This document shows positions 18,009-26,261 of a stretch of 64,000 bases of DNA, piece by piece. The notes below the pieces were generated by a model that made no database searches, was not told the origin of the DNA, and saw nothing but the letters and a program-made list of their open reading frames with translations. Made by a program: the position numbers and the translations under genes. This DNA is from Rhodobacter sp. (GTDB taxonomy: Bacteria > Pseudomonadota > Alphaproteobacteria > Rhodobacterales > Rhodobacteraceae), in the NCBI GenBank assembly GCA_016704435.1, contig JADJAB010000011.1, forward strand, positions 1 through 64,000, in the 5' to 3' direction. The first letter of the stretch is position 1; each line of letters starts with the position of its first letter.

Positions 18009-18790
18009 ACCGGCTGCAGCGGACCCTGATCAGCCTGTTCTGTGCCTGTGTCGCGCTGTGGCTGGTGGCGCCGACGCTTGTGATCGTGCCGATTTCCTTT
18101 GCCGAGAAGAAATCACTCGCTTTTCCGCCAGACGGGTTTTCGCTGCAATGGTATGCCAATCTGATCCAGAGCCCGGACTGGTCGGGCAGCATCCTGAACT
18201 CGCTGAAGATAGCGGTGATCGTGTCGGTCGTGGCCACCGTGATCGGGACGCTGGCCGCCATGGGCATTACCCGGATGAAGGCGGGGTCGGGTGGCGTTGT
18301 CCGTGCGATCCTGATCACGCCGATGATCGTGCCGGGGGTCGTTCTGGCCATCGGCATCTACGCCGTCTATCTGGACCATCAGCTGGTCGGAACGCTGACC
18401 GGCTATGTGCTGGCGCATTCGATGCTGGCCATTCCCTTCGTCATCATCGCGGTCGGCGCCAACCTTGCCGTCTTCGATGCCCGGCTGGAGACGGCTGCGG
18501 CCAGCCTTGGCGCCTCGCGCCTTGTCACCTTTTTCACTGTCACCCTGCCGCTGATCGGGCCGGGCATCCTGTCGGGGCTTCTGTTCGCCTTCGTCACCTC
18601 TTTCGACGAAGTCATCGTGGCGCTGTTCATCAACAGCCCGCGGATGAAGACCCTGCCGGTGCAGATCTATTCCAGCATGACGCGGGATTCCGATCCGACC
18701 GTTGCGGCGGTCGGCTCGCTGATGTTCGCGCTGACCACCCTCACCATCGCCGCCGCTCTGTGGATCGGCACCAGACGGAGGCGCTCCTGA
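18005..18790 (+). CDS. ABC transporter permease (PotC-like)
   Basis: A 261-residue permease starting at GTG 18005, which overlaps the preceding stop by 4 bp. The TM helices and the EAA loop (LETAAASLGASRLVTFFTV, about residues 160-178) are as expected. It is the second channel subunit of the amine-type importer. It ends RRRRS three bases before the ATPase gene. Confidence 0.85.
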   Translation: MNRLQRTLISLFCACVALWLVAPTLVIVPISFAEKKSLAFPPDGFSLQWYANLIQSPDWSGSILNSLKIAVIVSVVATVIGTLAAMGITRMKAGSGGVVRAILITPMIVPGVVLAIGIYAVYLDHQLVGTLTGYVLAHSMLAIPFVIIAVGANLAVFDARLETAAASLGASRLVTFFTVTLPLIGPGILSGLLFAFVTSFDEVIVALFINSPRMKTLPVQIYSSMTRDSDPTVAAVGSLMFALTTLTIAAALWIGTRRRRS

Positions 18791-18793
18791 CCC

Positions 18794-19915
18794 ATGGCCG
18801 ACACACAACGCGGCGCTGCCGTCGATATCCGATCCGTCACCAAGACCTACGGCGATTTCACCGCGCTGGACGATATCAGCCTGCGAATCGAGGCGGGCCA
18901 GTTCATGACCTTTCTTGGCCCATCGGGATCGGGCAAGACCACCACGCTGAACGTGATCGCGGGCTTCACCGAGCTGACCGCCGGCGAGATCCTGATCGGG
19001 GAACGGTCGGTGGGCAACCTGCCCGCCCACAAGCGCAATGTGGGCGTGGTGTTCCAGCACTATGCCTTGTTCCCGCATATGACGGTGGCGGGCAACATCG
19101 CCTATCCGCTGAAGCTGCGCCGGGTGCCGAAACCCGAACGTGCCCGCCGTGTGGCCGAGGTGCTGGAGATGGTGCATCTGACCGATTTCTCGCACCGCTA
19201 TCCGGCCGAGTTGTCAGGCGGCCAGCAGCAGCGCGTGGCGCTGGCGCGGGCGCTGGTGTTCGACCCGCCGCTGTTGTTGATGGACGAACCCCTGGGCGCG
19301 CTGGACAAGAAGTTGCGCGAGTGGCTGCAGCTGGAAATCAAGCGCATCCATCGCGAACTCGGGACTACCTTCGTCTATGTGACCCATGATCAGGAAGAGG
19401 CACTGGCGCTGTCAGACCGGATCGCGGTGTTCAACAAGGGCCGGATCGAGCAGGTCGGATCGGGGCACGATCTTTACGAACGCCCCGAAACGCTGTTTGT
19501 CGGTCGCTTCATCGGGGAATCCACCGTCCTGTCGGGGCCGCATGAGGTTCGCGGTGATGAGACCGCCATGCAGATCGGCGATGAATGGGTGGTTTGCCCC
19601 GGCCTGCCGTTGGGCGACGGGCGGCAGGCGCTTCTGGTGCGCCCCGAGAAGATCACGCTGCGCCGCACCGGCAGCGACCTCAGGCCCGGCGAGAACCGCC
19701 TGACCGGCCGGGTCAGCGAGGCGATCTATCTTGGCTCGGGCGTGAAATACGAGGTGACGCTGGCCGACGGCACGCGCGGTGTGGCCCGGATGACGCTGAC
19801 CGAAGACCGGCTGGCGCTGGGCGACGGCGTCGATGTCTGCTGGATGCAACAGGACGCGCGGCTGCTGGCGGATGACGGCAGCAGCCTTGGCGAACAATCT
19901 GGAGATCACGGATGA
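18794..19915 (+). CDS. ABC transporter ATP-binding protein (PotA-like)
   Basis: A 373-residue ATPase. Walker A GPSGSGKTTT is near residue 41, the Q-loop VFQHYALFP near 87, the signature LSGGQQQRVALARAL near 140 and Walker B LLLMDEPLGALD near 160. A C-terminal TOBE/OB regulatory domain follows from about residue 250. It powers the importer formed by the two preceding permeases. The next gene overlaps its stop. Confidence 0.88.
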   Translation: MADTQRGAAVDIRSVTKTYGDFTALDDISLRIEAGQFMTFLGPSGSGKTTTLNVIAGFTELTAGEILIGERSVGNLPAHKRNVGVVFQHYALFPHMTVAGNIAYPLKLRRVPKPERARRVAEVLEMVHLTDFSHRYPAELSGGQQQRVALARALVFDPPLLLMDEPLGALDKKLREWLQLEIKRIHRELGTTFVYVTHDQEEALALSDRIAVFNKGRIEQVGSGHDLYERPETLFVGRFIGESTVLSGPHEVRGDETAMQIGDEWVVCPGLPLGDGRQALLVRPEKITLRRTGSDLRPGENRLTGRVSEAIYLGSGVKYEVTLADGTRGVARMTLTEDRLALGDGVDVCWMQQDARLLADDGSSLGEQSGDHG

Positions 19916-21309
19916 CCGCGCATGTGGCCTGCAATGGTGACGTCTCTTTCTGGTATTCCCAGATCGGCGGCCCGCCCGCCTTTCGCGCGCCCCTGCCGGG
20001 CGATCGGGCGGTGGATGTCTGCATCATCGGGGCGGGTTATACCGGGCTGTGGACGGCCTTTTACCTCAAGACGCTGCAGCCTGATCTGTCGATCGCAGTG
20101 ATCGAAAAGGAATTCGCGGGCTTTGGCGCATCGGGCCGCAACGGCGGCTGGTTGACCGGCGGCTTCAGCTGGAACCGCGAGAAATACCTGGCGGGCGGCG
20201 GCACCCGCGACGGGGTGATCGCCATGGGCAGCGCGTTGCGCGGCACGGTCGATGAGGTGCTGCGCGTGGCCGAGGCCGAAGGGATCGACGCCGATATCCG
20301 GCGCACCGATGGCCTGACCGTCGCCTGCACGCCCGCGCAGTTGGAACGGATCCGCGCCACGTATGACGAGGAAATCGCCTGGGGCACCCCCAAGAGCCGG
20401 ATCGAGTTGATCGACGGTGCCGAGATGCGTACCCGCATCAAGGTCAAGGATGCGGTGGGCGCACTGGTCACGCATGGCGTGGCGCGCGTGCAGCCGGCCA
20501 AGCTGGTGCGCGGGCTGGCGGCGGCGGTGGAACGGCTGGGCGTGGCAATCCATGAGCAAACCACGGTGACCGGGCTGGAAAAGGGCTGCGTCCACACCGA
20601 CCGCGGCACGGTGATCGCCCCGGTGATCGTGCGCGCGACCGAAGGCTTTACCGCAGGCTTGCCCGGCCATGGCCGCAAGCTTCTGCCGCTGAACAGCGCC
20701 ATCGCGGTCACCGAGCCGGTGCCCGAGACCGTCTGGCAGCAGATCGGCTGGAATGTTGGTGAATTGCTTGGCGATGCCTCGCACGCTTATTGTTATGCCC
20801 AGCGCACGGCCGATGACCGCATCGCCATGGGTGGCCGCGGCGTGCCCTACCGGTTCGGCAGCAAGACCGACACCCGCGGCCAGACCCAGGCCGCGACCGT
20901 CGAAAAGCTGCAGGGCATCCTGCGCCGCCTGTTGCCAGAGGCCGCAGACCTGCCGCTGGCGCATGGCTGGTGCGGCGTTCTGGGCGTGCCGCGCGACTGG
21001 TGCGCCAGCGTGGGCTTCGACCGCGCCTCCGGCATGGCATGGGCGGGTGGGTATGTCGGGCTTGGGGTGTCGACCTCGAACCTGTCGGGGCAGACGCTGG
21101 CCGATCTGATCCTGGGTCGTGACACCGGGCTGGTACGCCTGCCCTGGGTCAACCGCCAGGTCCGCGAGTGGGAGCCGGAGCCTTTGCGCTGGCTGGGCGT
21201 GCACGGAATGTATCAGCTCTATGCCCGCGCCGATGCACAGGAGGCGCGCTCGGGCGGGCTGAAGACTTCGCCGCTGGCCAGGCTGGCCAATCGGCTGACC
21301 GGACGTTGA
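19912..21309 (+). CDS. FAD-dependent oxidoreductase (DAO family, gamma-glutamylputrescine oxidase-like)
   Basis: A 465-residue flavoprotein. The dinucleotide-binding motif VCIIGAGYTGLWTAFYLK is near residues 37-54 and FGASGRNGGWLTGGFSW near 75-91, as in PuuB/OrdL-type amine oxidases. The C-terminal GGYVGLGVSTSNLSG completes the FAD site. It would oxidise an amine or N-substituted amino acid imported by the linked ABC transporter. It is coupled by a 4-bp overlap to the ATPase gene. Whether gamma-glutamylputrescine is the substrate is uncertain, as no glutamylputrescine synthetase is nearby. Confidence 0.8.
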   Translation: MTAHVACNGDVSFWYSQIGGPPAFRAPLPGDRAVDVCIIGAGYTGLWTAFYLKTLQPDLSIAVIEKEFAGFGASGRNGGWLTGGFSWNREKYLAGGGTRDGVIAMGSALRGTVDEVLRVAEAEGIDADIRRTDGLTVACTPAQLERIRATYDEEIAWGTPKSRIELIDGAEMRTRIKVKDAVGALVTHGVARVQPAKLVRGLAAAVERLGVAIHEQTTVTGLEKGCVHTDRGTVIAPVIVRATEGFTAGLPGHGRKLLPLNSAIAVTEPVPETVWQQIGWNVGELLGDASHAYCYAQRTADDRIAMGGRGVPYRFGSKTDTRGQTQAATVEKLQGILRRLLPEAADLPLAHGWCGVLGVPRDWCASVGFDRASGMAWAGGYVGLGVSTSNLSGQTLADLILGRDTGLVRLPWVNRQVREWEPEPLRWLGVHGMYQLYARADAQEARSGGLKTSPLARLANRLTGR

Positions 21310-21323
21310 AGAAGGAGCTTGCC

Positions 21324-21677
21324 GTGATCGACCTGTCCACTTTCCTGAACCTTGCGGATGTCGCGCTGGACGGTTTCGCGCCCAAACCCACCGCGCTTGA
21401 GGGCGACCCGGAGGAAGCCTCGCGGACGCTTTGGCAATCGCCCGACGGCCAGCTGGAGATCGGGGTCTGGGAATGCACGGTCGGCCGTTTCGGCGCCGAC
21501 CGGAGCCAGTCGGCCGAGTTCTGCCATCTGCTGTCCGGTGCGGTCGAGATGCGCCATGCCGACGGGCGGGTGCAACGGCTGGGGCCGGGCGATGCGCTGA
21601 TGCTGCCGAAGGGCTGGAAAGGCGAATGGCTGCTGCTGGAGCGGACGCGAAAGATCTACGCAATCTATCGCGGTTGA
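21324..21677 (+). CDS. Small cupin-domain protein
   Basis: A 117-residue single-domain cupin (DUF861-like). CHLLSGAVEMRHADGRVQRL and PGDALMLPKGWKGEW form the two cupin motifs. I chose GTG 21324 because it is seven bases after AAGGAG; the upstream TTG at 21306 would overlap the previous stop. Cupins of this kind often accompany amine/ABC clusters with unknown roles. It is the last gene of the operon. Confidence 0.75.
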   Translation: MIDLSTFLNLADVALDGFAPKPTALEGDPEEASRTLWQSPDGQLEIGVWECTVGRFGADRSQSAEFCHLLSGAVEMRHADGRVQRLGPGDALMLPKGWKGEWLLLERTRKIYAIYRG

Positions 21678-21935
21678 TGGCCCTTCATCGACCTTCGATG
21701 CCGCCGAGGGAAACAGGGCCATTTCGGCGCGGATCACCACCAATCCGCGCAACTTAACCGGGGCACCGCGCAACCCCGTTTTCGTCTGGCATCGCCATGA
21801 AACGACCGGCGCCCGCCCTGGCTGTTCGACGACCGGGCCAGCGCGGTTGGCGCGGCAGACGTGGGAACCTTTTGCGGCAGCGCTTGTTGACGATCTGCAA
21901 CCGCAAAAGGAAGGATCGTAGCGAAGGAACATCGG
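21678..21935. other. Stretch with no recognised gene
   Basis: Between the cupin gene and the PRC-barrel remnant I see only short, unconvincing frames. No promoter, repeat or terminator stands out. Confidence 0.4.
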
Positions 21936-22215
21936 TTTCACCAACGCCTTGAACCGGCGGAGCTGAATGCAGAGAACCTCGAAGGGGCCACGATAGACGA
22001 CCGCGAAGATCGCTCGGTCGGATCCATCTTTCATCTGCACGGTTCTGGCGGCAACGCCACCACCGTCGTCGATGTCGGCGGGTTTATGGGACTCGGCGCC
22101 CAGCCGGTCGCACTCCCGCTGGCGCGCCTGGACGTGATGCGCGACAGTCACGGAACGGTGCATGCGGTCACTGAAATGACTCGCGACGCGATCGAAGCGT
22201 TGACGGAACATCGCC
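21936..22215 (+). pseudogene. PRC-barrel domain protein remnant
   Basis: One frame, open through 22523, reads AELNAENLEGATIDDREDRS, VGSIFHLHGSGGNATTVVDV and GGFMGLGAQPVALPLARLDV, then VTEMTRDAIEALTEH. This matches the PRC-barrel pattern (A-NL-GA-V-D--G--IG...VVDVGGFLGIG-K-VA...). There is no good start codon with a ribosome site. After about 22215 the frame runs into unrelated sequence and an IS6 fragment. Intact PRC-barrel proteins are often envelope or photosynthesis-associated. Confidence 0.65.
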
Positions 22216-22284
22216 TTGTTGATGGGCCGCGGCCACCCAGCGCCGCTGGCGCCGTCCCGCCGCGGGGCGTCCGCCCATACATGC

Positions 22285-22475
22285 CTGGAAACAACATGGT
22301 CGAGCAGGACCACCGAGCCACAAGACAGGTCCGGCCCATGCAGAGGTCTAGGTCCCAAATCCCGGCATTGGCCACTCTCGAGGGCAGCCAGGTCGCAAAC
22401 ATGATCCGCAAGGGGCAGCTGATGCCCGGACTCCGCCCTCTTTCTCCCCGTTTCGCGCAGTTGGCTGCGAAGCTT
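22285..22475 (+). mobile_element. IS6-family transposase C-terminal fragment
   Basis: In the same frame as the PRC-barrel remnant, NNMVEQDHRATRQVRPM (from about 22290) and ANMIRKGQLMPG (about 22396) match the NNxVEQDHRAxKRRxRPM and (I/M)xMIRKGQ segments of IS6-type transposases. The N-terminal two thirds are missing. This piece may have truncated the PRC-barrel gene. Confidence 0.6.
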
Positions 22476-22545
22476 CAAACCAGCAAAGGCTTGGTTCGGC
22501 CATTGTGGAAGTTCGCGACATAGCCCCCGCCGATCCGCGCCGTTG

Positions 22546-22670
22546 CTACCGGGGCAGGCAGATCGCGGCCAGGCCGCCATCGACGGCATATTGCCGGCCA
22601 GCAATGAATGCCGAGTCCGCCGAGGCCAGAAACAGCAGCAGGTCGGCGACATCTTCGGCCTTAGCGGCAA
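22546..22670 (-). pseudogene. Short-chain dehydrogenase C-terminal scrap
   Basis: The minus strand reads EDVADLLLFLASADSAFIAG then RQYAVDGGLAA, the classic end of SDR proteins (EIA-LVLFLASDxSSFITG...VDGG). Everything upstream of it in the gene has been replaced by the cco remnants. About 40 residues remain. Confidence 0.6.
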
Positions 22671-22900
22671 CCTGCTGATCGGCTATCTGATGGGCAGCAC
22701 CCAGTCGAAGGAATAGGCCGGGGCCGAGTGGCATGCCGACCTCTGGCGGATCGTGACCTGGCTGATCTACTTTGCGGTTCGTATCGGCACGCTGGCCCGC
22801 GGCAACGAGCCGCTCAGCTACTTGGCAAACTGGGACTGCATGGATTTCTTCCTGGCGGCCGGCTTTCTGGGGATGCTTTGCTGCTTTCTTCCGGTGCGGA
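22670..22900 (+). pseudogene. ccoN: cbb3 cytochrome oxidase subunit I (CcoN) C-terminal scrap
   Basis: The + strand reads MGSTQSKE, a TAG at 22713, then AEWHADLWRIVTW...GTLARGNEPLSYLANW. CcoN normally has MGS-QSKEYAEAEWY-D-W...EPHIYVANW at its C-terminus. The stop stands exactly where a Tyr codon is expected. Only about 70 of ~480 residues remain, without any haem or copper ligand. Confidence 0.65.
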
Positions 22901-22939
22901 CGGGCTGCCCGATCAGGTCCTGCCGGCTGTCGATCGTCA

Positions 22940-23402
22940 GCTACCGGGGGAACGTGATCGACTGCTGCGGCCCTACCTGCGGGCTGCCGAAAGCGCCTGT
23001 GACCAACCGATGCTCCGAGGCTCCAAGCGCACGGGGCCGGATCTGGCACGGCTTGGCGGCAGCTACTCCGATAGCTGGCATGCCTTCCATCTGACCGATC
23101 CGCGCGGCGTGGTGCCGGCCTCGATCGTGCCGGCCTGTCCCTGGCTGGACCGGCTTCTCGACACCGATAGCCTCGATGCCCAGCTTGCGACGCTGGCCGC
23201 CCGTGGCGTGCCCCATGACGCAGCGATTATAGGCAAGGCCCAGGCCGACGCGCTGGCCCAGAGCCACCCCGGCGCCGACGGCGCGGCGGACATGCAGGCC
23301 CGCCATGGCGAGACCGCGGCCCTGCGCGCCTTCGACGGTGGTCCCGCACGCCTGACCGAGATGGACGCGCTGGTGGCCATCTGCAATCGCCAGATACGCT
23401 GA
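22940..23402 (+). pseudogene. ccoO: cbb3 cytochrome oxidase subunit II (CcoO) remnant
   Basis: One frame gives LPGERDRLLRPYLRAAESA, GSKRTGPDLARLGGSYSDSW, HAFHLTDPRGVVPASIV and LTEMDALVAI, all diagnostic of CcoO. The CxxCH haem-c motif that should precede RPYLRAAES is missing, as is the N-terminal membrane anchor. The protein could not bind haem. Confidence 0.72.
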
Positions 23403-23439
23403 CGCAGCCACCCTGCCGGATTCTGGCAGAGTCACGGCC

Positions 23440-23601
23440 ATGGCCCACGACCCCCGAGGTCTTCTCGCCAATACCTTCGGGCCGATCTGGATGATGGGCA
23501 TTCTCGTGATTGTGGTGATCCGGAACTGCCACCCCAAGCGCCGCGCCACGCACGAGCGCGCCGCCCGATCCATTCTGCCGGAAGGTCAGGGCGATGCGTA
23601 G
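23440..23601 (+). CDS. ccoQ: CcoQ-like small membrane protein
   Basis: A 53-residue frame, ATG 23440 to TAG 23601, with one helix (FGPIWMMGILVIVVI) followed by a basic, charged tail as in CcoQ. Its end overlaps the ccoP start, the normal arrangement. It looks intact but lies in a dead operon. Confidence 0.5.
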   Translation: MAHDPRGLLANTFGPIWMMGILVIVVIRNCHPKRRATHERAARSILPEGQGDA

Positions 23602-24355
23602 CCCGGCCGAGCCCAGAGAGCTACCCGGCGCCGATCCGCATACCGGCAACCTTTTGATCGACCCGGTCACCGGCCATGACATCACCGGCCACGACCGGGG
23701 CGGCATCACCGATCTGAACACGCCCTTTCCGAGGATCATCCATTGGGTGCTGGCCGTGAGCTTTTTCTGTTCGGTGGTGGCAAGGGCCCTGCTGCCGGCC
23801 CGGCAGCCGGGGCTCGACGACACGCGCGGGATGCTTGGCCTGGATTCAGGGAGAAATGGCGGTTTACGGGTTCCGCGCCTTGGTCTCCGGTCGCGCAGCC
23901 TGGATGGAGCGTCTTGCCGAGCCGGATTTCACCGACTTGCGTCGGATGCCGCGCTGCCCGGCCGCGCCATGCCTGCCCCCGACCGGCTTTTCCGCGACAC
24001 ATGTGCTGCTTGCCACGGAACCGAGGGTCAGGGCGGGCCGGGCTTTCCGGTGCCGAATGCCGGCTGCTGGCTTTGGGGTGGCGATCCGGAGACATAGCCG
24101 AAACCCTGACCTGGGGCCTCAACAGCATGCATCCCGACAGCCGCATCGCCGAGATGCCGGTCTTCGACCGGATGGAGCGCGGCGGGCGGCAGGGCCTTGC
24201 CGGATTTGTCGCGGCCTTGCCCCTGGGGGCAGGCGGATCACCGCAGCTTGGCGGCCACGCTGTTCGAGGAAAGCTGCGAAAGCTGCCATGGCCCGCGCGG
24301 CGAACGCGGGTTGATGAACGGCGCACCATCGCTGGCGGATGGCGCATCGCGCTGA
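23594..24355 (+). pseudogene. ccoP: cbb3 cytochrome oxidase subunit III (CcoP) remnant, frameshifted
   Basis: The N-terminus has VTGHDITGHDRGGITDLNTP then a helix, as in CcoP. Later frames give FRDTCAACHGTEGQGGPGFP (first haem c), WLWGGDPETIAETLTWGLNS and SCESCHGPRGERG (second haem c, a CxxCH), ending at a TGA at 24353-24355. At least three frame changes are required. Both haem motifs survive, so decay is more recent than for ccoN and ccoO. Confidence 0.72.
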
Positions 24356-24538
24356 CCGCTATGAGACTGCGCCTCGTCGCGACCGCCCGCCATCTTGCGC
24401 CTGCCTTGCCTGGGGTGCGATCATCGCATTGGGAATGGTGCCGTCCGCAGCGACCGGGCTTCTTGCGCTGGTTGTGGCGTTCCCGGTGCTCGGCGACGGA
24501 ACCTGGCACGCTTGGCGCGCCGTCGGCGGAGAGGTAAC
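24356..24538 (+). other. Unassigned segment between ccoP and ccoS remnants
   Basis: In normal cco loci this interval holds ccoG, ccoH and ccoI. Here only ~180 bp remain, with a hydrophobic frame (GLLALVVAFPVLGDG) that could be a scrap of the CcoI copper ATPase but is too short to assign. Confidence 0.35.
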
Positions 24539-24700
24539 ATGACCGCTCTGCTCTTGCTCATGCCGCCAGCCTTCGGCATGAGCCTGATCGGCCTCGGCGC
24601 ATTCCTCTTGGCACTGCGCAACGATCAGTTCGAGGACCCGCAAGGCAACGCCCGGCGCATCCTGGCGCCAGGAAACCACCGGAAAAGGAAGGATCGCACC
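24539..24700 (+). CDS. ccoS: CcoS-like cbb3 oxidase maturation peptide
   Basis: ATG 24539 starts MTALLLLMPPAFGMSLIGLG then ALRNDQFEDPQGNARRIL, the CcoS pattern (one N-terminal helix, then LRxxQYDDxxGxxxRIL). There is no stop before the next gene; the frame runs straight into the haem protein starting at 24701. Either the two are read as a fusion, or ccoS has lost its end. Confidence 0.6.
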
Positions 24701-24934
24701 ATGACAACCTGGCTCCCCACGCTCAGGACCAACACCCCCGAAGAGGGCTATGAACTTGCCGTCAAGTTGGCGCGCGTCGCCATCAAGATGACGCAGCCGG
24801 ATGCCGAGGTGCGCGTCAAGTTGCGGTCGGTCTATGCCGAAGATGCGGATTCGCTGATCGCGTCCAGCCAGGTGGTGGCGACACATTTCGCAACCGTGGC
24901 CGCGGCAAATGGCTACTGGATGGACAGGGCATGA
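24701..24934 (+). CDS. Hexameric tyrosine-coordinated haem protein (HTHP)
   Basis: A 77-residue protein starting MTTWLPTLRTNTPEEGYELA with KMTQPDAEVRVKLRSVYAED and ASQVVATHFATVAAANGYW. These match HTHP, a ring-shaped hexamer first seen in a marine Roseobacter relative, which shows peroxidase and catalase activity. The Tyr in RSVYAED is residue 45 here, the position of the axial haem ligand. ATG 24701 follows AAGGAAGGA. It overlaps the next gene by 4 bp. It is intact beside decayed respiratory genes. Confidence 0.8.
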   Translation: MTTWLPTLRTNTPEEGYELAVKLARVAIKMTQPDAEVRVKLRSVYAEDADSLIASSQVVATHFATVAAANGYWMDRA

Positions 24935-25263
24935 CGTCCGTAGATCGCGACGGCGACGGTTTCGTCGTCGATGCGAGCCTTCTGGCCGAGGCCTTCGGCG
25001 TGCCAGAAGGCTCGGTCCCGGCTCTTATGAAGGATGGCCAGATCACCTCGCGCTGCGAGGCCGGGGTTGACGAGGATGCCGGGACTTTCCGGCTGACCTT
25101 CTTCCACGCTGGGCGGGCCTGCCGGTTTACCGTCGATGCGGCGGGAACGGTCTTTCGCCGCGCGACTTTCGATCGTCAGTCCCGCCCGACGGGCCGCAGC
25201 CCCCTGCCGGACAGTCCCGATACCGCGCTTGATGGGCCGGGCGACGGTCCGGGCAAGGAATGA
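24931..25263 (+). CDS. DUF6522 family protein
   Basis: A 110-residue soluble protein with VDASLLAEAFGVPEGSVPAL, MKDGQITSRCEAGVDEDAG and RLTFFHAGRACRFTVDAAG. This matches small proteobacterial proteins annotated DUF6522 that often sit near denitrification or haem genes. The function is unknown. It is translationally coupled to HTHP (ATGA overlap), so the two probably work together. The C-terminus is a Pro/Asp/Gly-rich tail. Confidence 0.65.
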   Translation: MTSVDRDGDGFVVDASLLAEAFGVPEGSVPALMKDGQITSRCEAGVDEDAGTFRLTFFHAGRACRFTVDAAGTVFRRATFDRQSRPTGRSPLPDSPDTALDGPGDGPGKE

Positions 25264-25413
25264 CCGCACGGGCCGATGGCGCGCCCGCCTCAGCCGACCA
25301 CTGCGCCGGATCACAGGGCCAGCAGCCTTGGTTGCTGTTGGATAGGCGGTTGGGGCGGCGGCACCCCGCCGTCAGCGGCATTGATCCTGCCTATTGCGTT
25401 ACTGCTGCGGTAG

Positions 25414-25428
25414 TGCATCATTGATGCA
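25414..25428. repeat. 15-bp palindrome at the start of the PAS gene
   Basis: TGCATCATTGATGCA is a perfect odd-length palindrome ending on the A of the start codon at 25428. It occupies the place of the ribosome site, which is otherwise missing, so binding of a regulator or RNA pairing there could control translation or transcription. Confidence 0.5.
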
Positions 25429-26261
25429 TGAATGAATCACTCACCCTCCAGCCGCTTTGTGTCCTTGCCACCACCACCGGCACCGACCTTGGTGTTCTCG
25501 CGGGAATTCTCGACGCGTCCAGCGATGCCTGCTGGTGCATGGAATTCACCGGGCCGGTGGATCTGACCGCGCCGGATCACGAAGTGGTTCGACAGGTGTT
25601 TCTGAACGACCCGCGCTGGCGCTTTTGCAACGCGGCGATGGCGCGGCTGTATCTGCTGCCGCCGGACCGGGTGTTCGACGATCAGCCGGTCTCCGACATC
25701 TTTCCCAGAAACCGTCAGAACGAAGAGTTCGTGCTGAACCTCATCTCCAACGGCTTTGAGGTGGATGCGGCTCCGGCGCTGGACCGTCGCTATGACGGCG
25801 TGCAGATCTACGTCGAGAACGACGTGCGTGCGCATATCGAGGACGGGCGGCTGATCCGCATGTTCGGTGTCGTGCGTGATGTCGGCAAGCACCGGCATCG
25901 GGAAGAAGCCCTGAAGGCAGAACGCGACGTGGCGTTGGCGATGTTGGCGGCGCAACCGACGGCAGTGCTGGCGTTGGGCGCGCAAGGCGCGATCGTTGCC
26001 GCGAACCCGGCCGCGGTGGCGATGCTGGCGAAAGGCGGCGCGGCGCTGAACGGCCAGCAGATCGGCCCCGCCGTTGCGGGTGCCTTCGGCGCCGAGGCCG
26101 GACGCAGCATCGAAACGGCTGTCCGCTCGCTTGGCGCCGGCCTGCCGCAGTCCGGCGGGTTTGGCGGCGCGGACGGGCATTCCTGGTCGCTTTGCGCCGG
26201 CGCTTCGGCTGGCCCTTGCGTCTCTGTGCTGGTCCTGACGCGGGAACTTGCGCATGTCTGA
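25428..26261 (+). CDS. PAS-domain sensory protein without kinase or output domain
   Basis: A 277-residue cytoplasmic protein. An N-terminal PAS-like domain is at about 20-160 (ILDASSDACWCMEFTGPVDL, then VRDVGKHRHREEALKAERD at its end). A second PAS-like segment is at about 170-235 (LAMLAAQPTAVLALGAQGAI). No kinase, GGDEF or DNA-binding part follows. The next gene begins before this one ends (8-bp overlap), starts with another PAS-like segment and carries AAA and HTH domains. Together they look like one split PAS-AAA-Fis regulator. Ligand unknown. Confidence 0.65.
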   Translation: MNESLTLQPLCVLATTTGTDLGVLAGILDASSDACWCMEFTGPVDLTAPDHEVVRQVFLNDPRWRFCNAAMARLYLLPPDRVFDDQPVSDIFPRNRQNEEFVLNLISNGFEVDAAPALDRRYDGVQIYVENDVRAHIEDGRLIRMFGVVRDVGKHRHREEALKAERDVALAMLAAQPTAVLALGAQGAIVAANPAAVAMLAKGGAALNGQQIGPAVAGAFGAEAGRSIETAVRSLGAGLPQSGGFGGADGHSWSLCAGASAGPCVSVLVLTRELAHV

